From NCBI RefSeq assembly GCF_001310815.1, contig NZ_BAZK01000008.1:357912-421911 (forward strand): a DNA stretch of 64,000 nucleotides, written 5' to 3'. The notes under the pieces are model-generated. The model ran no database searches and was not told the origin of the DNA. It worked only from the letters and a program-made list of their open reading frames with translations. The stretch comes from Pseudovibrio denitrificans JCM 12308. Lineage in GTDB: Bacteria > Pseudomonadota > Alphaproteobacteria > Rhizobiales > Stappiaceae. The stretch's first letter is position 1; the number at the start of each line of letters is the position of its first letter. The position numbers were made by a program, and so were the translations under genes. This document shows, one piece after another, positions 49,231 through 57,715 of the stretch.

Positions 49231-50442
49231 ATGAAACACTCCGATACTGCAGTCTGGCGGATGACCATTGTGATGGCTGCCTCTGGCTTTGCAATCACAA
49301 TCATGAAACTGGCACTACCGGCACTCACAGGTGTACTTGGTCATTCTTCCACTAGTATCGGGTTGGTCGCTGGTTCCATTGCTGTTTCCTGGCCTTTATT
49401 TGGTCTGCTCGTAGGATGGGGCTTGGATCGCTATGGCCGTGCTCCGGCCTTCAGGGCAGGGTTGATCATAGCGGCGATCGTTGCGGTTGCATTCTTGATC
49501 AAAGCAGATGCCGGAGAGCACCTGCTACTCCTTTGTGCTCTTGGCGTATTGATCGGTGTGAGTGAAGTACTGACTGAGACGTCCAGCCAGACAATTTTGC
49601 CAGACCTTATCGGGCAAGAGCATCTGCACAAGGGCAACAGCATGTTGCAGGGGGCTAAGACCATCTCAGCAACACTTGGGGCACCGCTGGTTCTTGCACT
49701 GTTACTGGACTATTCCGTGCAAAGCATCTTCCTGCTCGCTTTCATCGGCCTCATCCTGAGTTTCCTGGTTTTGCCTAGGCCCAAGCGTTTTACGCCTTCA
49801 ACTCAGAAAGGGTTTCGCGGGTTCTTTGACGGAGCAAAACTGCTTTGGAAGCGGAGGGATTTACGGGCGTTTACAGTCCTTGTCACTTTAATGGCCACCT
49901 CATGGGGAGCATGGTTCACGCTCATTGTGCCGTTTGCTTTGCAAGCTGAGCAACTTGATCTCGGCGCTTCCGGTGTGGGCTACCTTGTCACGGCTGTTGG
50001 GTGTGGATCTCTTCTCGGGGCATTCGGCTATCAAAGGATTAGGAGTAAGCTGGGCGACACTGGGACACGCGCAATCGACGTAGTAACCACATTGCTCTTT
50101 ATATTGGTGTCAGCGCTTGGTCTGGGCCTGACTTCTGTTTTGCTCTCTGCCGTGCTGGCGGGAATAGGTGGAGTAACTTGGATGATCTCCATTGCCGCTT
50201 ATCAGCAACAAACCATCTCTGGCGAGGCACTTGGCCGAACGGTTGCTGCCTATCGCTGGATGGGGTGGTCTGGCTTTTTTGCAGGAGCCAGCCTCAGTGG
50301 ACTTTCTGCTGAAATGCTTGGCCTTCAGTCTGCCTTCCTGTTGTTCGCACTTCCAGCTGTTGCTGCCGTCATCATCTTCTGGCGCGCTGCGCCGGATCAT
50401 GCACAGACGCGAGCTACACCAACGGCTGCTGATACGGCGTAA
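49231..50442 (+). CDS. MFS transporter
   Basis: A 403-residue inner-membrane protein with about 12 helices. It has the loop 2-3 signature GWGLDRYGRAPAFRAG and a second-half loop region (YQRIRSKLGDTG). The ATG at 49231 has AGAGG upstream. Divergently transcribed from the CGNR-type regulator, which probably controls it. Likely a drug or metabolite exporter; substrate unknown. Confidence 0.88.
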   Translation: MKHSDTAVWRMTIVMAASGFAITIMKLALPALTGVLGHSSTSIGLVAGSIAVSWPLFGLLVGWGLDRYGRAPAFRAGLIIAAIVAVAFLIKADAGEHLLLLCALGVLIGVSEVLTETSSQTILPDLIGQEHLHKGNSMLQGAKTISATLGAPLVLALLLDYSVQSIFLLAFIGLILSFLVLPRPKRFTPSTQKGFRGFFDGAKLLWKRRDLRAFTVLVTLMATSWGAWFTLIVPFALQAEQLDLGASGVGYLVTAVGCGSLLGAFGYQRIRSKLGDTGTRAIDVVTTLLFILVSALGLGLTSVLLSAVLAGIGGVTWMISIAAYQQQTISGEALGRTVAAYRWMGWSGFFAGASLSGLSAEMLGLQSAFLLFALPAVAAVIIFWRAAPDHAQTRATPTAADTA

Positions 50443-50653
50443 TCTACGTTACGTTCGCAGCAAATGCGCAGGGCTGTTCGACCAATTACTGGCGGGCTGC
50501 GTTAACGGGTCGCAACTGCATTCCTGCTATTACAGGCTACAAAAAGCCACAGAGAAGTGGGTATTCTGGCTCAGCTGATTGGCAAAGTCCCGAAGGACAA
50601 CAAGAACAAAAAAGATTCCTGCCGCCGCAGCTGCCAGTATTTTGGAGCTGATT

Positions 50654-52543
50654 ATGCAAAACGGACTGGAACACAGCACTGCTATGCAAGAGCTTCCCGT
50701 CTCCCAGCAACCGGAGGTCGACTATGTGCGCGTCCGCTTTGCAGGAGACTCGGGCGACGGCATTCAGATGACGGGCACGCGGCTGGCTGAAAGCGCGGCC
50801 AGATTTGGCAATGACATTGCAACCTTTCCTGATTTTCCAGCGGACATCCGCGCCCCAAGCGGCACAATCTATGGCGTTTCAGCTTACTCCCTGAACATCG
50901 GCCACACGGAAGTTGATACCTTCGGCGATGAAACCGATGCGCTTGTGGCGCTGAACCCGGCTGCCCTGCGTAAATATCTAGAAGGTGTGAAGCAGAACGG
51001 CCTGCTCATCATCGATATGGATGCATTCACCGAGCGGGCTATCGCCAAGGCAGGCTTTTCCGGCAACCCGCTTGAAGATGGCTCTCTCACCAGCTTTCGC
51101 GTGTTGCCGCTGGAGATCACCAGCAACACAGAAAAGGCCCTGAAGGAAACCGGCCTTTCTGCCAAGGACGCCCGCCGCTGTAAGAACATGTGGACCCTTG
51201 GCCTCGTGCTTTGGCTGTTTGAGCGCTCCACCGCAGATGTTGAGCACTGGATTGAGCAGAAGTTCCACAAAAAGCCAGAAGTGGCGAAAGCCAACATCAT
51301 GGCGCTGCAGGCGGGACACCTTTACGGCGAGGTTGCTGATCTGCCGCCGGATGTCTCCCGCTACCGCATTCAGCCCGCACCGCTGATGGAAGGGGAGTAC
51401 CGCTCTATCAATGGCAACGAGGGTATGGCTTATGGTCTTTATGCCGGTGCCACCCTTGCCAATCTTGAGCTGTTTTATGGCTCCTATCCAATCACCCCGG
51501 CCTCACCACTGCTGCATACAGTGGCAAAGCTGAAAGAGCTGGGTGCGATTTCGTTTCAGGCAGAAGATGAGATCGCGGCCATCTGTGCAGCTATCGGTGC
51601 GTCTTACGCCGGTCATTTAGGCGTGACCGGGTCGTCCGGTCCCGGCATCGCGTTGAAGACAGAGGCGATCGGTCTTGCCATCATGACTGAGCTGCCACTG
51701 GTCATCGTCAACGTTCAACGTGGCGGACCTTCCACCGGCTTGCCGACCAAGACAGAACAGTCCGATCTGTTCCAGGCCATCTGGGGCCGCAACGGTGATG
51801 CGCCACTGCCTGTCATCGCACCAGCTCATCCGGGTGAGTGTTTTGACATGGGCGTGGAAGCGGCCAAGCTCGCCACCAAACACATGACCCCACTGATGGT
51901 GCTGACTGATGGCTACATCGCAAATGCCAGCGCCCCATGGAAGCTGCCTGACTTCAGCGATCCGGCTTATGAGCCGTTTCCCGTTGAGCAGGTTAAGGAC
52001 CCGAACGGGTTCCTGCCGTATGACCATGATCCTGAGACTATGGCCCGTCCATGGGCTGTGCCGGGCACGGCTGAGCTGATGCACCGCATTGGCGGGCTCG
52101 AGAAGCAGGCCGGCAGCGGAAACATCTCTTACGACGGTGAAAACCACCAGCTCATGACCCAGATCCGCGCCCAGAAGCTGGAGGCGATTGCCAAGAGCAT
52201 CCCACCGCAACATGTGGAATCTGGCAAAACCACCGGCAAACTTGCTTTGCTGGGTTGGGGCTCCAGTTGGGGTCCAATCCGCGTGGCGGCCCGTCGTGCA
52301 GAGCTGGAAGGCAAATCTGTCTCCCACATTCATCTGCGCCATCTCTGGCCGCTTCCACCTAATCTGGAAGAGCTGCTTTCCGGCTTTGACCGGGTGATCA
52401 TTCCGGAAATGAACAACGGTCAGCTGGCAACGGTGCTGCGTAGCCAGATGGATATTCCGGTTGAGAGCGTTTCCTGCGTAAAGGGACGTCCGTTCCTCGT
52501 TCGCGAAATTGCAAAAATCATCGACGACGCGCTGGGAGCTTAA
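50654..52543 (+). CDS. korA: 2-oxoacid:ferredoxin oxidoreductase, fused gamma-alpha subunit
   Basis: About 629 residues. The N-terminal gamma domain (VRVRFAGDSGDGIQMTGTRLAE onward, roughly 20-210) is fused to the alpha domain (GNEGMAYGLYAGATLANLELFYGSYPITPASPLLH, then TGSSGPGIALKTEAIGLA), as in KorA-type enzymes. With KorB it decarboxylates 2-oxoglutarate (or a related 2-oxoacid) to the CoA thioester, reducing ferredoxin. GGAG precedes the ATG at 50654; the in-frame sequence upstream is basic and not family-like. The korB start follows 2 bases after the stop. Confidence 0.92.
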   Translation: MQNGLEHSTAMQELPVSQQPEVDYVRVRFAGDSGDGIQMTGTRLAESAARFGNDIATFPDFPADIRAPSGTIYGVSAYSLNIGHTEVDTFGDETDALVALNPAALRKYLEGVKQNGLLIIDMDAFTERAIAKAGFSGNPLEDGSLTSFRVLPLEITSNTEKALKETGLSAKDARRCKNMWTLGLVLWLFERSTADVEHWIEQKFHKKPEVAKANIMALQAGHLYGEVADLPPDVSRYRIQPAPLMEGEYRSINGNEGMAYGLYAGATLANLELFYGSYPITPASPLLHTVAKLKELGAISFQAEDEIAAICAAIGASYAGHLGVTGSSGPGIALKTEAIGLAIMTELPLVIVNVQRGGPSTGLPTKTEQSDLFQAIWGRNGDAPLPVIAPAHPGECFDMGVEAAKLATKHMTPLMVLTDGYIANASAPWKLPDFSDPAYEPFPVEQVKDPNGFLPYDHDPETMARPWAVPGTAELMHRIGGLEKQAGSGNISYDGENHQLMTQIRAQKLEAIAKSIPPQHVESGKTTGKLALLGWGSSWGPIRVAARRAELEGKSVSHIHLRHLWPLPPNLEELLSGFDRVIIPEMNNGQLATVLRSQMDIPVESVSCVKGRPFLVREIAKIIDDALGA

Positions 52544-52545
52544 TC

Positions 52546-53574
52546 ATGACTGATCTGAAACCAAAAGATTTCGCCAGCTCCCTTGATGTTCGCTGGTGCC
52601 CCGGCTGCGGTGATTATGCTGTTTTGAAAAGCCTGCACAAGATGCTGGCAGATACAGGCGCAAAGCTGGAAGACACTTTGTGTGTGTCCGGTATCGGTTG
52701 CTCCTCCCGCTTGCCGTACTACATGGCAACCTATGGCTTCCATACGATCCATGGCCGCGCACCTGCCATTGCTTCAGGCGCGAAACTGGCCAATCCGGAA
52801 CTGGATGTGTGGGTGTTCACTGGTGATGGTGACGGCCTTTCCATCGGCGGCAACCATCTGCTCCATGCCTTGCGCCGTAATCTGGATATGCAGATCGTTC
52901 TGTTCAACAACCAGATCTACGGCCTGACCAAGGGCCAGTATTCGCCAACCTCGCAGAAGGGCGTGCGCACGCCGAGTTCTCCGGGCGGCACAGTGGAAAT
53001 GCCGCTCAATCCGGCTCGTTTTGCCATTGGGGCAGGCTCCAAGTTCATCGCCCGCAGCATTGATACGCAGGCCAAAGTGCTTGGCCCTATTCTGGAAGCT
53101 GCCCGAGCTTTTGATGGAACCGCGTTTGTGGAAGTGCTGCAGAACTGCGTGATCTTCAACGACGGTGTGTTTGATCACCTGAAGGACAAGAAACAAGGGC
53201 CAGACCACACCATCGTGGTGGAACATGGTCAACCCATGGTGTTTGGCGTCAACAAAGACAAAGGCATCCGCGCAAAAGCAGGTGGCTTTGGACTGGAAGT
53301 CGTTTCGCTGGAAGAGGGTGGCTGCACGGAAGCCGATCTGTTGGTACATGATGAGACCAACCACGCACTGGCTGTTGCTTTGGCCGAGCTTGGAGAGAAA
53401 GGCGGTGAGCCAACCGTTCTCGGCATCCTGTTCCGCGAGCCTGCCACCGAATTTGGTGCTGCCAGCCGGGTTGGCCTGCCAGAAAAGCCTCTGAGCATGA
53501 ACGAAAAACTCACCCGCCTCTCCGCAACCCTGCGCGCTGCAGAAACGTGGGATGTGGGAGAAGACGCGGCTTAG
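52546..53574 (+). CDS. korB: 2-oxoacid:ferredoxin oxidoreductase, beta subunit
   Basis: A 342-residue TPP-binding subunit. The thiamine-diphosphate motif is FTGDGDGLSIGGNH (about 91-104) with NNQIYGLTKGQYSP. Four cysteines suited to a [4Fe-4S] cluster are present: C18 and C21 (WCPGCGDY), C52 (GIGCSSR) and C201 (LQNCVIF). Translationally coupled to korA. No ferredoxin gene is adjacent, so electrons must leave through a protein encoded elsewhere. Confidence 0.93.
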   Translation: MTDLKPKDFASSLDVRWCPGCGDYAVLKSLHKMLADTGAKLEDTLCVSGIGCSSRLPYYMATYGFHTIHGRAPAIASGAKLANPELDVWVFTGDGDGLSIGGNHLLHALRRNLDMQIVLFNNQIYGLTKGQYSPTSQKGVRTPSSPGGTVEMPLNPARFAIGAGSKFIARSIDTQAKVLGPILEAARAFDGTAFVEVLQNCVIFNDGVFDHLKDKKQGPDHTIVVEHGQPMVFGVNKDKGIRAKAGGFGLEVVSLEEGGCTEADLLVHDETNHALAVALAELGEKGGEPTVLGILFREPATEFGAASRVGLPEKPLSMNEKLTRLSATLRAAETWDVGEDAA

Positions 53575-53737
53575 GCTTAAGGCTCTCGATGCAATCAGCA
53601 GAGCCTGATGGTTTGTCCCTCTGACTCTGCTGAAATCCTCTCAAATCTTGATCTCCCATCAGCTCCTGACGCTTATGCCTTGCGAGAATCTGAGCAATTG
53701 ACGAGTATGGCGCACTTACATTGTTGGGGGAAGTAAC

Positions 53738-54100
53738 ATGGAAAAAGTAACGGGCATTGGCGGGGTCTTCTTCAGAGCGAAAGATCCTGCAGCCATAGCT
53801 CAGTGGTACGAGCAACATCTGGGCATCAATCTGGCGCCGACAAATATGGAGATGACGCCTTGGGTGTCGAATGAAGGCGTCACCGTATTTTCACCCTTTG
53901 CTGAAGACACGGATTACTTTCCGCCACAGAACAACTTCATGCTCAACTTCCGTGTGGCTGATCTGGACAAGATGCTCAATCAACTTCGCGAGGCTTCCAT
54001 CGAGATTTCTCAGGAACAAGCTATGGACGGTATTGGCCGCTTTGCCAGAATTCATGATCCGGAAGGCAATCCCATTGAACTTTGGGAACCTGTCGCTTAA
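53738..54100 (+). CDS. VOC (glyoxalase/bleomycin-resistance) protein
   Basis: A 120-residue single VOC module: FFRAKDPAAIAQWYEQHLGI at the start and FARIHDPEGNPIELWEP at the end, the latter carrying the usual metal-ligand glutamate. No N-terminal metal His is obvious, so it may bind a metal poorly or act as a ligand-binding protein. GGGGGAAG precedes the ATG. A terminator follows. Confidence 0.87.
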   Translation: MEKVTGIGGVFFRAKDPAAIAQWYEQHLGINLAPTNMEMTPWVSNEGVTVFSPFAEDTDYFPPQNNFMLNFRVADLDKMLNQLREASIEISQEQAMDGIGRFARIHDPEGNPIELWEPVA

Positions 54101-54125
54101 CGCGTCCTTCACGTTCAAAACCGGA

Positions 54126-54159
54126 AAGAGCCTGCAAATATAAGCATTTGCGGGCTCTT
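54126..54159 (+). terminator. terminator after the VOC gene
   Basis: AAGAGCCTGCAAAT and ATTTGCGGGCTCTT form a 14-bp stem with one G-T type pair and a 6-base loop, 25 bases past the stop. The downstream tail is short (ATCTTG). Confidence 0.65.
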
Positions 54160-54220
54160 ATCTTGACAGAGTGTGTTTCACCTCCCACGTCTGCAGCCAG
54201 AACAGATGCGGAGAATGGAC

Positions 54221-54763
54221 ATGACGCTTGAACAGATCTGGCAGGAGTATCGCACGGCGCTCAAAGCGTTTTTGCATTCCAAGCTGAGCAATCCCGCAGA
54301 TGTTGACGATCTGTTGCAGGACATTCTGATCAAGACTTTTGAGAAGCGTGGTGAACTGAAAGACCAGACCGCGCTCAAGTCCTGGCTGTTTCAGGTGGCT
54401 AACAATGCCATCATCGACCATTACCGCAAGAATGCCACACGCAGTGACACCTCCGCCGCTGAGGATTGGCATAAGCAGGATGCCGCCAGCATCGAGCAGG
54501 ATCTGGCTGTGTGCATCCGCCCGTTCATCGCCTCTTTGCCTGATGACAGTGCCGAGCTGCTGACCCGTATTGATCTGGAGGGCATCTCGCAAAAGGATCT
54601 GGCCGCAGAGATGGGCATCAGCTACTCCACCCTGAAGTCCCGCGTTCAGAAAAGCCGCAGTCAGATGCGCAAACTCTATGAGGATTGCTGCAAGATGACG
54701 TTGGACACCAAAGGCCGTGTCGCGGATTATCAAGAAAAATCAGATAGCTGCAAAAACTGCTAG
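54221..54763 (+). CDS. sigZ: ECF-type sigma factor, SigZ-like
   Basis: A 180-residue sigma-70 family factor with region 2 (LSNPADVDDLLQDILIKTFEKRGELKDQTALKSWLFQVANNAIIDHYRK in segments) and region 4 (LTRIDLEGISQKDLAAEMGISYSTLKSRVQKSRSQMRKLYEDCC). It matches the SigZ subgroup in layout. The tail is cysteine-bearing (EDCCKM, DSCKNC), which could sense metal or redox. No anti-sigma gene is adjacent; instead a GST with a Cys-rich tail follows. I start at the ATG at 54221 behind GCGGAGA. Confidence 0.85.
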   Translation: MTLEQIWQEYRTALKAFLHSKLSNPADVDDLLQDILIKTFEKRGELKDQTALKSWLFQVANNAIIDHYRKNATRSDTSAAEDWHKQDAASIEQDLAVCIRPFIASLPDDSAELLTRIDLEGISQKDLAAEMGISYSTLKSRVQKSRSQMRKLYEDCCKMTLDTKGRVADYQEKSDSCKNC

Positions 54764-54764
54764 G

Positions 54765-54809
54765 GCGTATTTCCGAAAAGTGGACACCGGTTTTCGGATA
54801 AGAATACGC
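54765..54809. repeat. REP/BIME-like palindromic repeat
   Basis: A 45-base imperfect palindrome with outer arms GCGTATT/AATACGC and inner arms TCCGAAAA/TTTTCGGA around GTGGACACCGG. The CCGAAAAGTGG...GGTTTTCGG core is a familiar dispersed repeat in Rhizobiales genomes. It starts 1 base after the sigma-factor stop. Only one copy is seen in this window. Confidence 0.7.
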
Positions 54810-54819
54810 GGGCAAATTA

Positions 54820-54871
54820 AATCCAAAACAGGCAACGTGACTTCCAAATTCAGTCTGTTTTGGATTTTTTG
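54820..54871 (+). terminator. rho-independent terminator
   Basis: AATCCAAAACAG and CTGTTTTGGATT form a perfect 12-bp stem around a 23-base loop, directly followed by TTTTG. It lies between the sigma-factor and GST genes, about 55 bases before the GST start, so the GST gene probably has its own promoter or depends on readthrough. Confidence 0.65.
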
Positions 54872-54926
54872 TCGTCTTTTCTCGCCCTCGTCCGTCTAAC
54901 AGGCGAAACACAACGAGGATATAAAG

Positions 54927-55628
54927 ATGCTCAAGATCATCAGCTATAAAATCTGCCCGTTTGTCCAGCGCGTGACTGCTATGTTGGAAGCCAAGCAGAT
55001 ACCCTATCAAATCGACTACATCAGCCTGAAAGACAAGCCCGACTGGTTCCTGGAAATCTCCCCCAACGGACAGGTGCCGGTGCTGATCACCGAGAATGGG
55101 ACAGCTCTTTTTGAGTCCGACGCCATTGTTGAGTACATCGACGAGATCGCACCGCCTCTGCATCCTGCGCTTTCACCTGAGCAAAAGGCCATTGAGCGGG
55201 CGTGGAGCTATCAGGCAGCCAAGAACTATTTGGTTCAATGCAGCACCATGCGCAGTCATGACAGGGCCACACTGGAAGAACGCGCTGAAAAGCTGAATGC
55301 CCTGTTTGCCAAAGCCGAAAAGCAGATCTCGGGGGAGGGGTTCTTCTTCGGCCCTGAGCCCGGCAACGTGGATATGGCGTGGCTGCCGCTGCTTCACCGG
55401 GCGGACATCATCCAGCGCCATGCGGGCTATGATTTCGTGAAGAACTTCCCCTCTGTGAAGGCATGGCAGAAACGTCTGCTGGCAACAGGTCTGGCTGAAA
55501 AGTCCGTTTCAGAAGACTTTGAAGAGCTGTTCGTCAACTTCTACCTTTCCGACCAGACTTATCTGGGGTCCGGAAAGTGCTGCGACTCTCCAAAGGAAGA
55601 TGTCTGTAAAACGGGCGCTTGCTGTTAA
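54927..55628 (+). CDS. glutathione S-transferase with Cys-rich tail
   Basis: A 233-residue GST. The N-terminal thioredoxin-like domain has a potential Cys nucleophile (SYKICPFVQRV), the cis-proline loop GQVPVL and the glutathione-binding ESDAIVEYIDE. An all-helical C-domain follows. The last 18 residues (GKCCDSPKEDVCKTGACC) contain five cysteines, an unusual appendage that looks metal-binding. The preceding sigma factor also ends in cysteines. Omega/beta-like class; redox or metal-stress role is inference. Confidence 0.87.
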   Translation: MLKIISYKICPFVQRVTAMLEAKQIPYQIDYISLKDKPDWFLEISPNGQVPVLITENGTALFESDAIVEYIDEIAPPLHPALSPEQKAIERAWSYQAAKNYLVQCSTMRSHDRATLEERAEKLNALFAKAEKQISGEGFFFGPEPGNVDMAWLPLLHRADIIQRHAGYDFVKNFPSVKAWQKRLLATGLAEKSVSEDFEELFVNFYLSDQTYLGSGKCCDSPKEDVCKTGACC

Positions 55629-55638
55629 GACGGAGAAA

Positions 55639-55669
55639 CAAGAAGAGCGGCCCCAATCCGCTCTTCTTG
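55639..55669. terminator. bidirectional terminator
   Basis: CAAGAAGAGCGG and CCGCTCTTCTTG form a perfect 12-bp stem with a 7-base loop between the convergent GST and methyltransferase genes. The minus strand has a T-rich tail (TTTCTC). Confidence 0.75.
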
Positions 55670-55680
55670 GCATTATGGCT

Positions 55681-56409
55681 TTACTGCGCTTTTTGCGCCG
55701 TCATCACAATCATGCCTCGTTCCACAAACTCGCTGACCACCTCAAGCCCGTGCACTGCGAAGGCGCGCCGCACATCATCAGCAGAGAGCTTGATCTTCGG
55801 ATAAGCACTGCGCTTCAGTTGCCAGCCGTCCTTGGTTCGCACATGAATGAGATCATGCACCATCACGTGCTGCTCCTGATCCTCCAGAAAGCACATCATG
55901 ATACGGTCTTCATCACTGTTGACCGGAATGAACCGATCAACACCTGTCGGCACAGTGTTCAGATCGCGCCAGGAAAACACCAGTATGCCACCGGGTTTCA
56001 GGCCACCAGCTAAATCAGCAACCAGATCTTCCACTTCCTTCAGGCTGCCCAAATGAGTAAGCGTGTCGCCCATACACAGCGCAGCATCGACAGGTACTGA
56101 GATGATCGTTGAAACATTGCGGATATCTTCGCGCAGACAGGTGATCCGATCTCCATGGTCCCGCTGTTGCAGCTCCTTCAGCAAGTGAGGCGAGGTATCA
56201 ACGGCGGTTACTTGATCAAACCCCATTTGCACCAGCGCCATGGATTGAAAGCCGGAGCCAGCACCAAGATCAATCGCGGTTTGTCCTAGGCTGAGACCAG
56301 CCCGTTCCAGCAGCGCCCGCTGTTCGGCAACCTTCTCATCAAAGGGCATGCGGAACATCCATGTATAATGTTCAGCCAGCAGGGTCTCATAGTGATCTTC
56401 GTAGCTCAT
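55681..56409 (-). CDS. class I SAM-dependent methyltransferase
   Basis: A 242-residue Rossmann methyltransferase with motif I AIDLGAGSGFQSMALVQMG, acidic residue in VTAVDTS and motif IV region DAALCMGDTLTHLGS, then GGLKPGGILVFSWRD. The long frame reaches 56541, but the ATG at 56409 (MSYEDHYETLLAEHYTWMF) matches the usual start of this group. Acceptor unknown. Confidence 0.87.
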   Translation of the reverse strand: MSYEDHYETLLAEHYTWMFRMPFDEKVAEQRALLERAGLSLGQTAIDLGAGSGFQSMALVQMGFDQVTAVDTSPHLLKELQQRDHGDRITCLREDIRNVSTIISVPVDAALCMGDTLTHLGSLKEVEDLVADLAGGLKPGGILVFSWRDLNTVPTGVDRFIPVNSDEDRIMMCFLEDQEQHVMVHDLIHVRTKDGWQLKRSAYPKIKLSADDVRRAFAVHGLEVVSEFVERGMIVMTAQKAQ

Positions 56410-56681
56410 AAACAATCTCACACAATCTCTTGCGCCGATGACCCGTCCATAGAGGCATGGATTGGTCATCCCGGCATGTAAATTCATAAAACAGAATTCG
56501 GTAGTCTTCCGATATGAGGTGGGTGCGCTCCATTTCTCCAACCAAAGAAAGACGGCGGTCCATTCCTTGCAGCATGCACAGTTTAATCATCAAAGATCCT
56601 GCCACGCCACAAACACAACATTATTTCTCGTCAGAGAAGCCTACTTCGTCATTCAAACAACGAATCCATTTTTTCAGAAAA

Positions 56682-56692
56682 CACTTTGCGAC
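56682..56692 (+). promoter_or_regulatory. conserved leader element, copy 1
   Basis: CACTTTGCGAC lies with its first base exactly 19 bases before the ATG of the first DUF1566 gene. The identical 11-mer occurs at the same distance before the paralogue at 57716. No Shine-Dalgarno sequence is visible in either leader, so this may be part of a promoter or leader shared by both. Confidence 0.5.
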
Positions 56693-56700
56693 ATTACAGA

Positions 56701-57225
56701 ATGAAAAAGACAGGCCTTTCTCTCATCGCCGCCACTTTATTCGGCAGCCTCACAGCTCTTCCAGCCCATGCCCAACTGGACTGCGCCAACAAACCACCGT
56801 TGCAAGAGCGCTTCACCGTCAACGGCGCTTTGGTCAAGCAGACCGGATACGCTCTGGAATGGAAGCGATGTGCTGAAGGCATGGCGTGGGAAAGCGAGAC
56901 GCAAACCTGTACCGGCGAGCCACTGGAACTCACTCAGGATGTGGCCGCTTCCCACTTTGCAGAGAACACGGAAGGATGGCGTCTCCCGACAATTCGCGAA
57001 CTTTACGGTCTTCTGGATTCCACGTGCGCTGAGAAGGAAGAGCTTCACGTCATCTTTCCAGATCTCGCAGCTCCTGCGTTCATCGACTATGCCGACTTCT
57101 GGTCCGCCACGGGTGATCGAAAGCTGGAAGGCATGTACTACTATCTGGATTTCGTCACCTACGCCCTCGACTTTCACAGCCAAGGCTACTCTCTCACCGT
57201 CCGTGCTGTTCGCGACAGCAAGTAA
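56701..57225 (+). CDS. DUF1566-type exported protein, copy 1
   Basis: A 174-residue protein with a signal peptide (MKKTGLSLIAATLFGSLTALPAHA) and a DUF1566/Lcl-like domain: WKRCAEGMAWESETQTC, then NTEGWRLPTIRELYGLLD, FWSATGD and a C-terminal SLTVRAVRD. Paired cysteines (about four to six) suggest disulfides in the periplasm or outside. It is about 50 percent identical by eye to the next gene. Function unknown; Lcl-domain proteins in some bacteria bind polysaccharide. Confidence 0.82.
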   Translation: MKKTGLSLIAATLFGSLTALPAHAQLDCANKPPLQERFTVNGALVKQTGYALEWKRCAEGMAWESETQTCTGEPLELTQDVAASHFAENTEGWRLPTIRELYGLLDSTCAEKEELHVIFPDLAAPAFIDYADFWSATGDRKLEGMYYYLDFVTYALDFHSQGYSLTVRAVRDSK

Positions 57226-57715
57226 GCCTCTCCCTAAAGGCACACTGCGTAGTGTTCTGCCAGCAGGTTTCGCTCAGAGCTTCACAGTGCACATTTGGGC
57301 CTGCGATACCTTCATTTCCCAAATGACCTTACCAAGGGATTCCCTTGCATTGAGGCTTGGAACTGTCATTTTCGGGCTTTTGACTCGGCTAAAAACGGCT
57401 TTCGATATGTTTCGGATAGGTGTTTTCCCGATTTTTCTTTCTCAATCTAATAAATTTTGCAGCATCATGATTTGCAATTTAAAGATGTAATAGTCATACA
57501 AAACAAACACTTGCAGCTGCAGTAAAAAGCAAGTGGCTCAAAGGCTTCTTTCATCCCCGCCACATACACAGAAAAGTGTAAGCAAGGGGGTTGAAGCTCA
57601 AAGAAAAACAAGACTAATAGCGCGCAGGATTCTTGTAGATTAAACGCTTAACACTCAGGACCCATTCTGAGAAATATTAGGCGGATTTCTTTAAAGCACT
57701 TTGCGACTAATAATA
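57226..57715. other. intergenic region between DUF1566 paralogues
   Basis: About 490 bases without a convincing gene. The first part still has coding-like base composition but no frame with family similarity. It holds a CACTTG...CAAGTG inverted repeat at 57508-57535 enclosing the palindrome TGCAGCTGCA, then the leader element of the second gene. Confidence 0.35.
57697..57707 (+). promoter_or_regulatory. conserved leader element, copy 2
   Basis: CACTTTGCGAC, identical in sequence and in distance to the ATG (19 bases) to copy 1 at 56682-56692. The sequence just before it is AT-rich in both cases. Confidence 0.5.
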
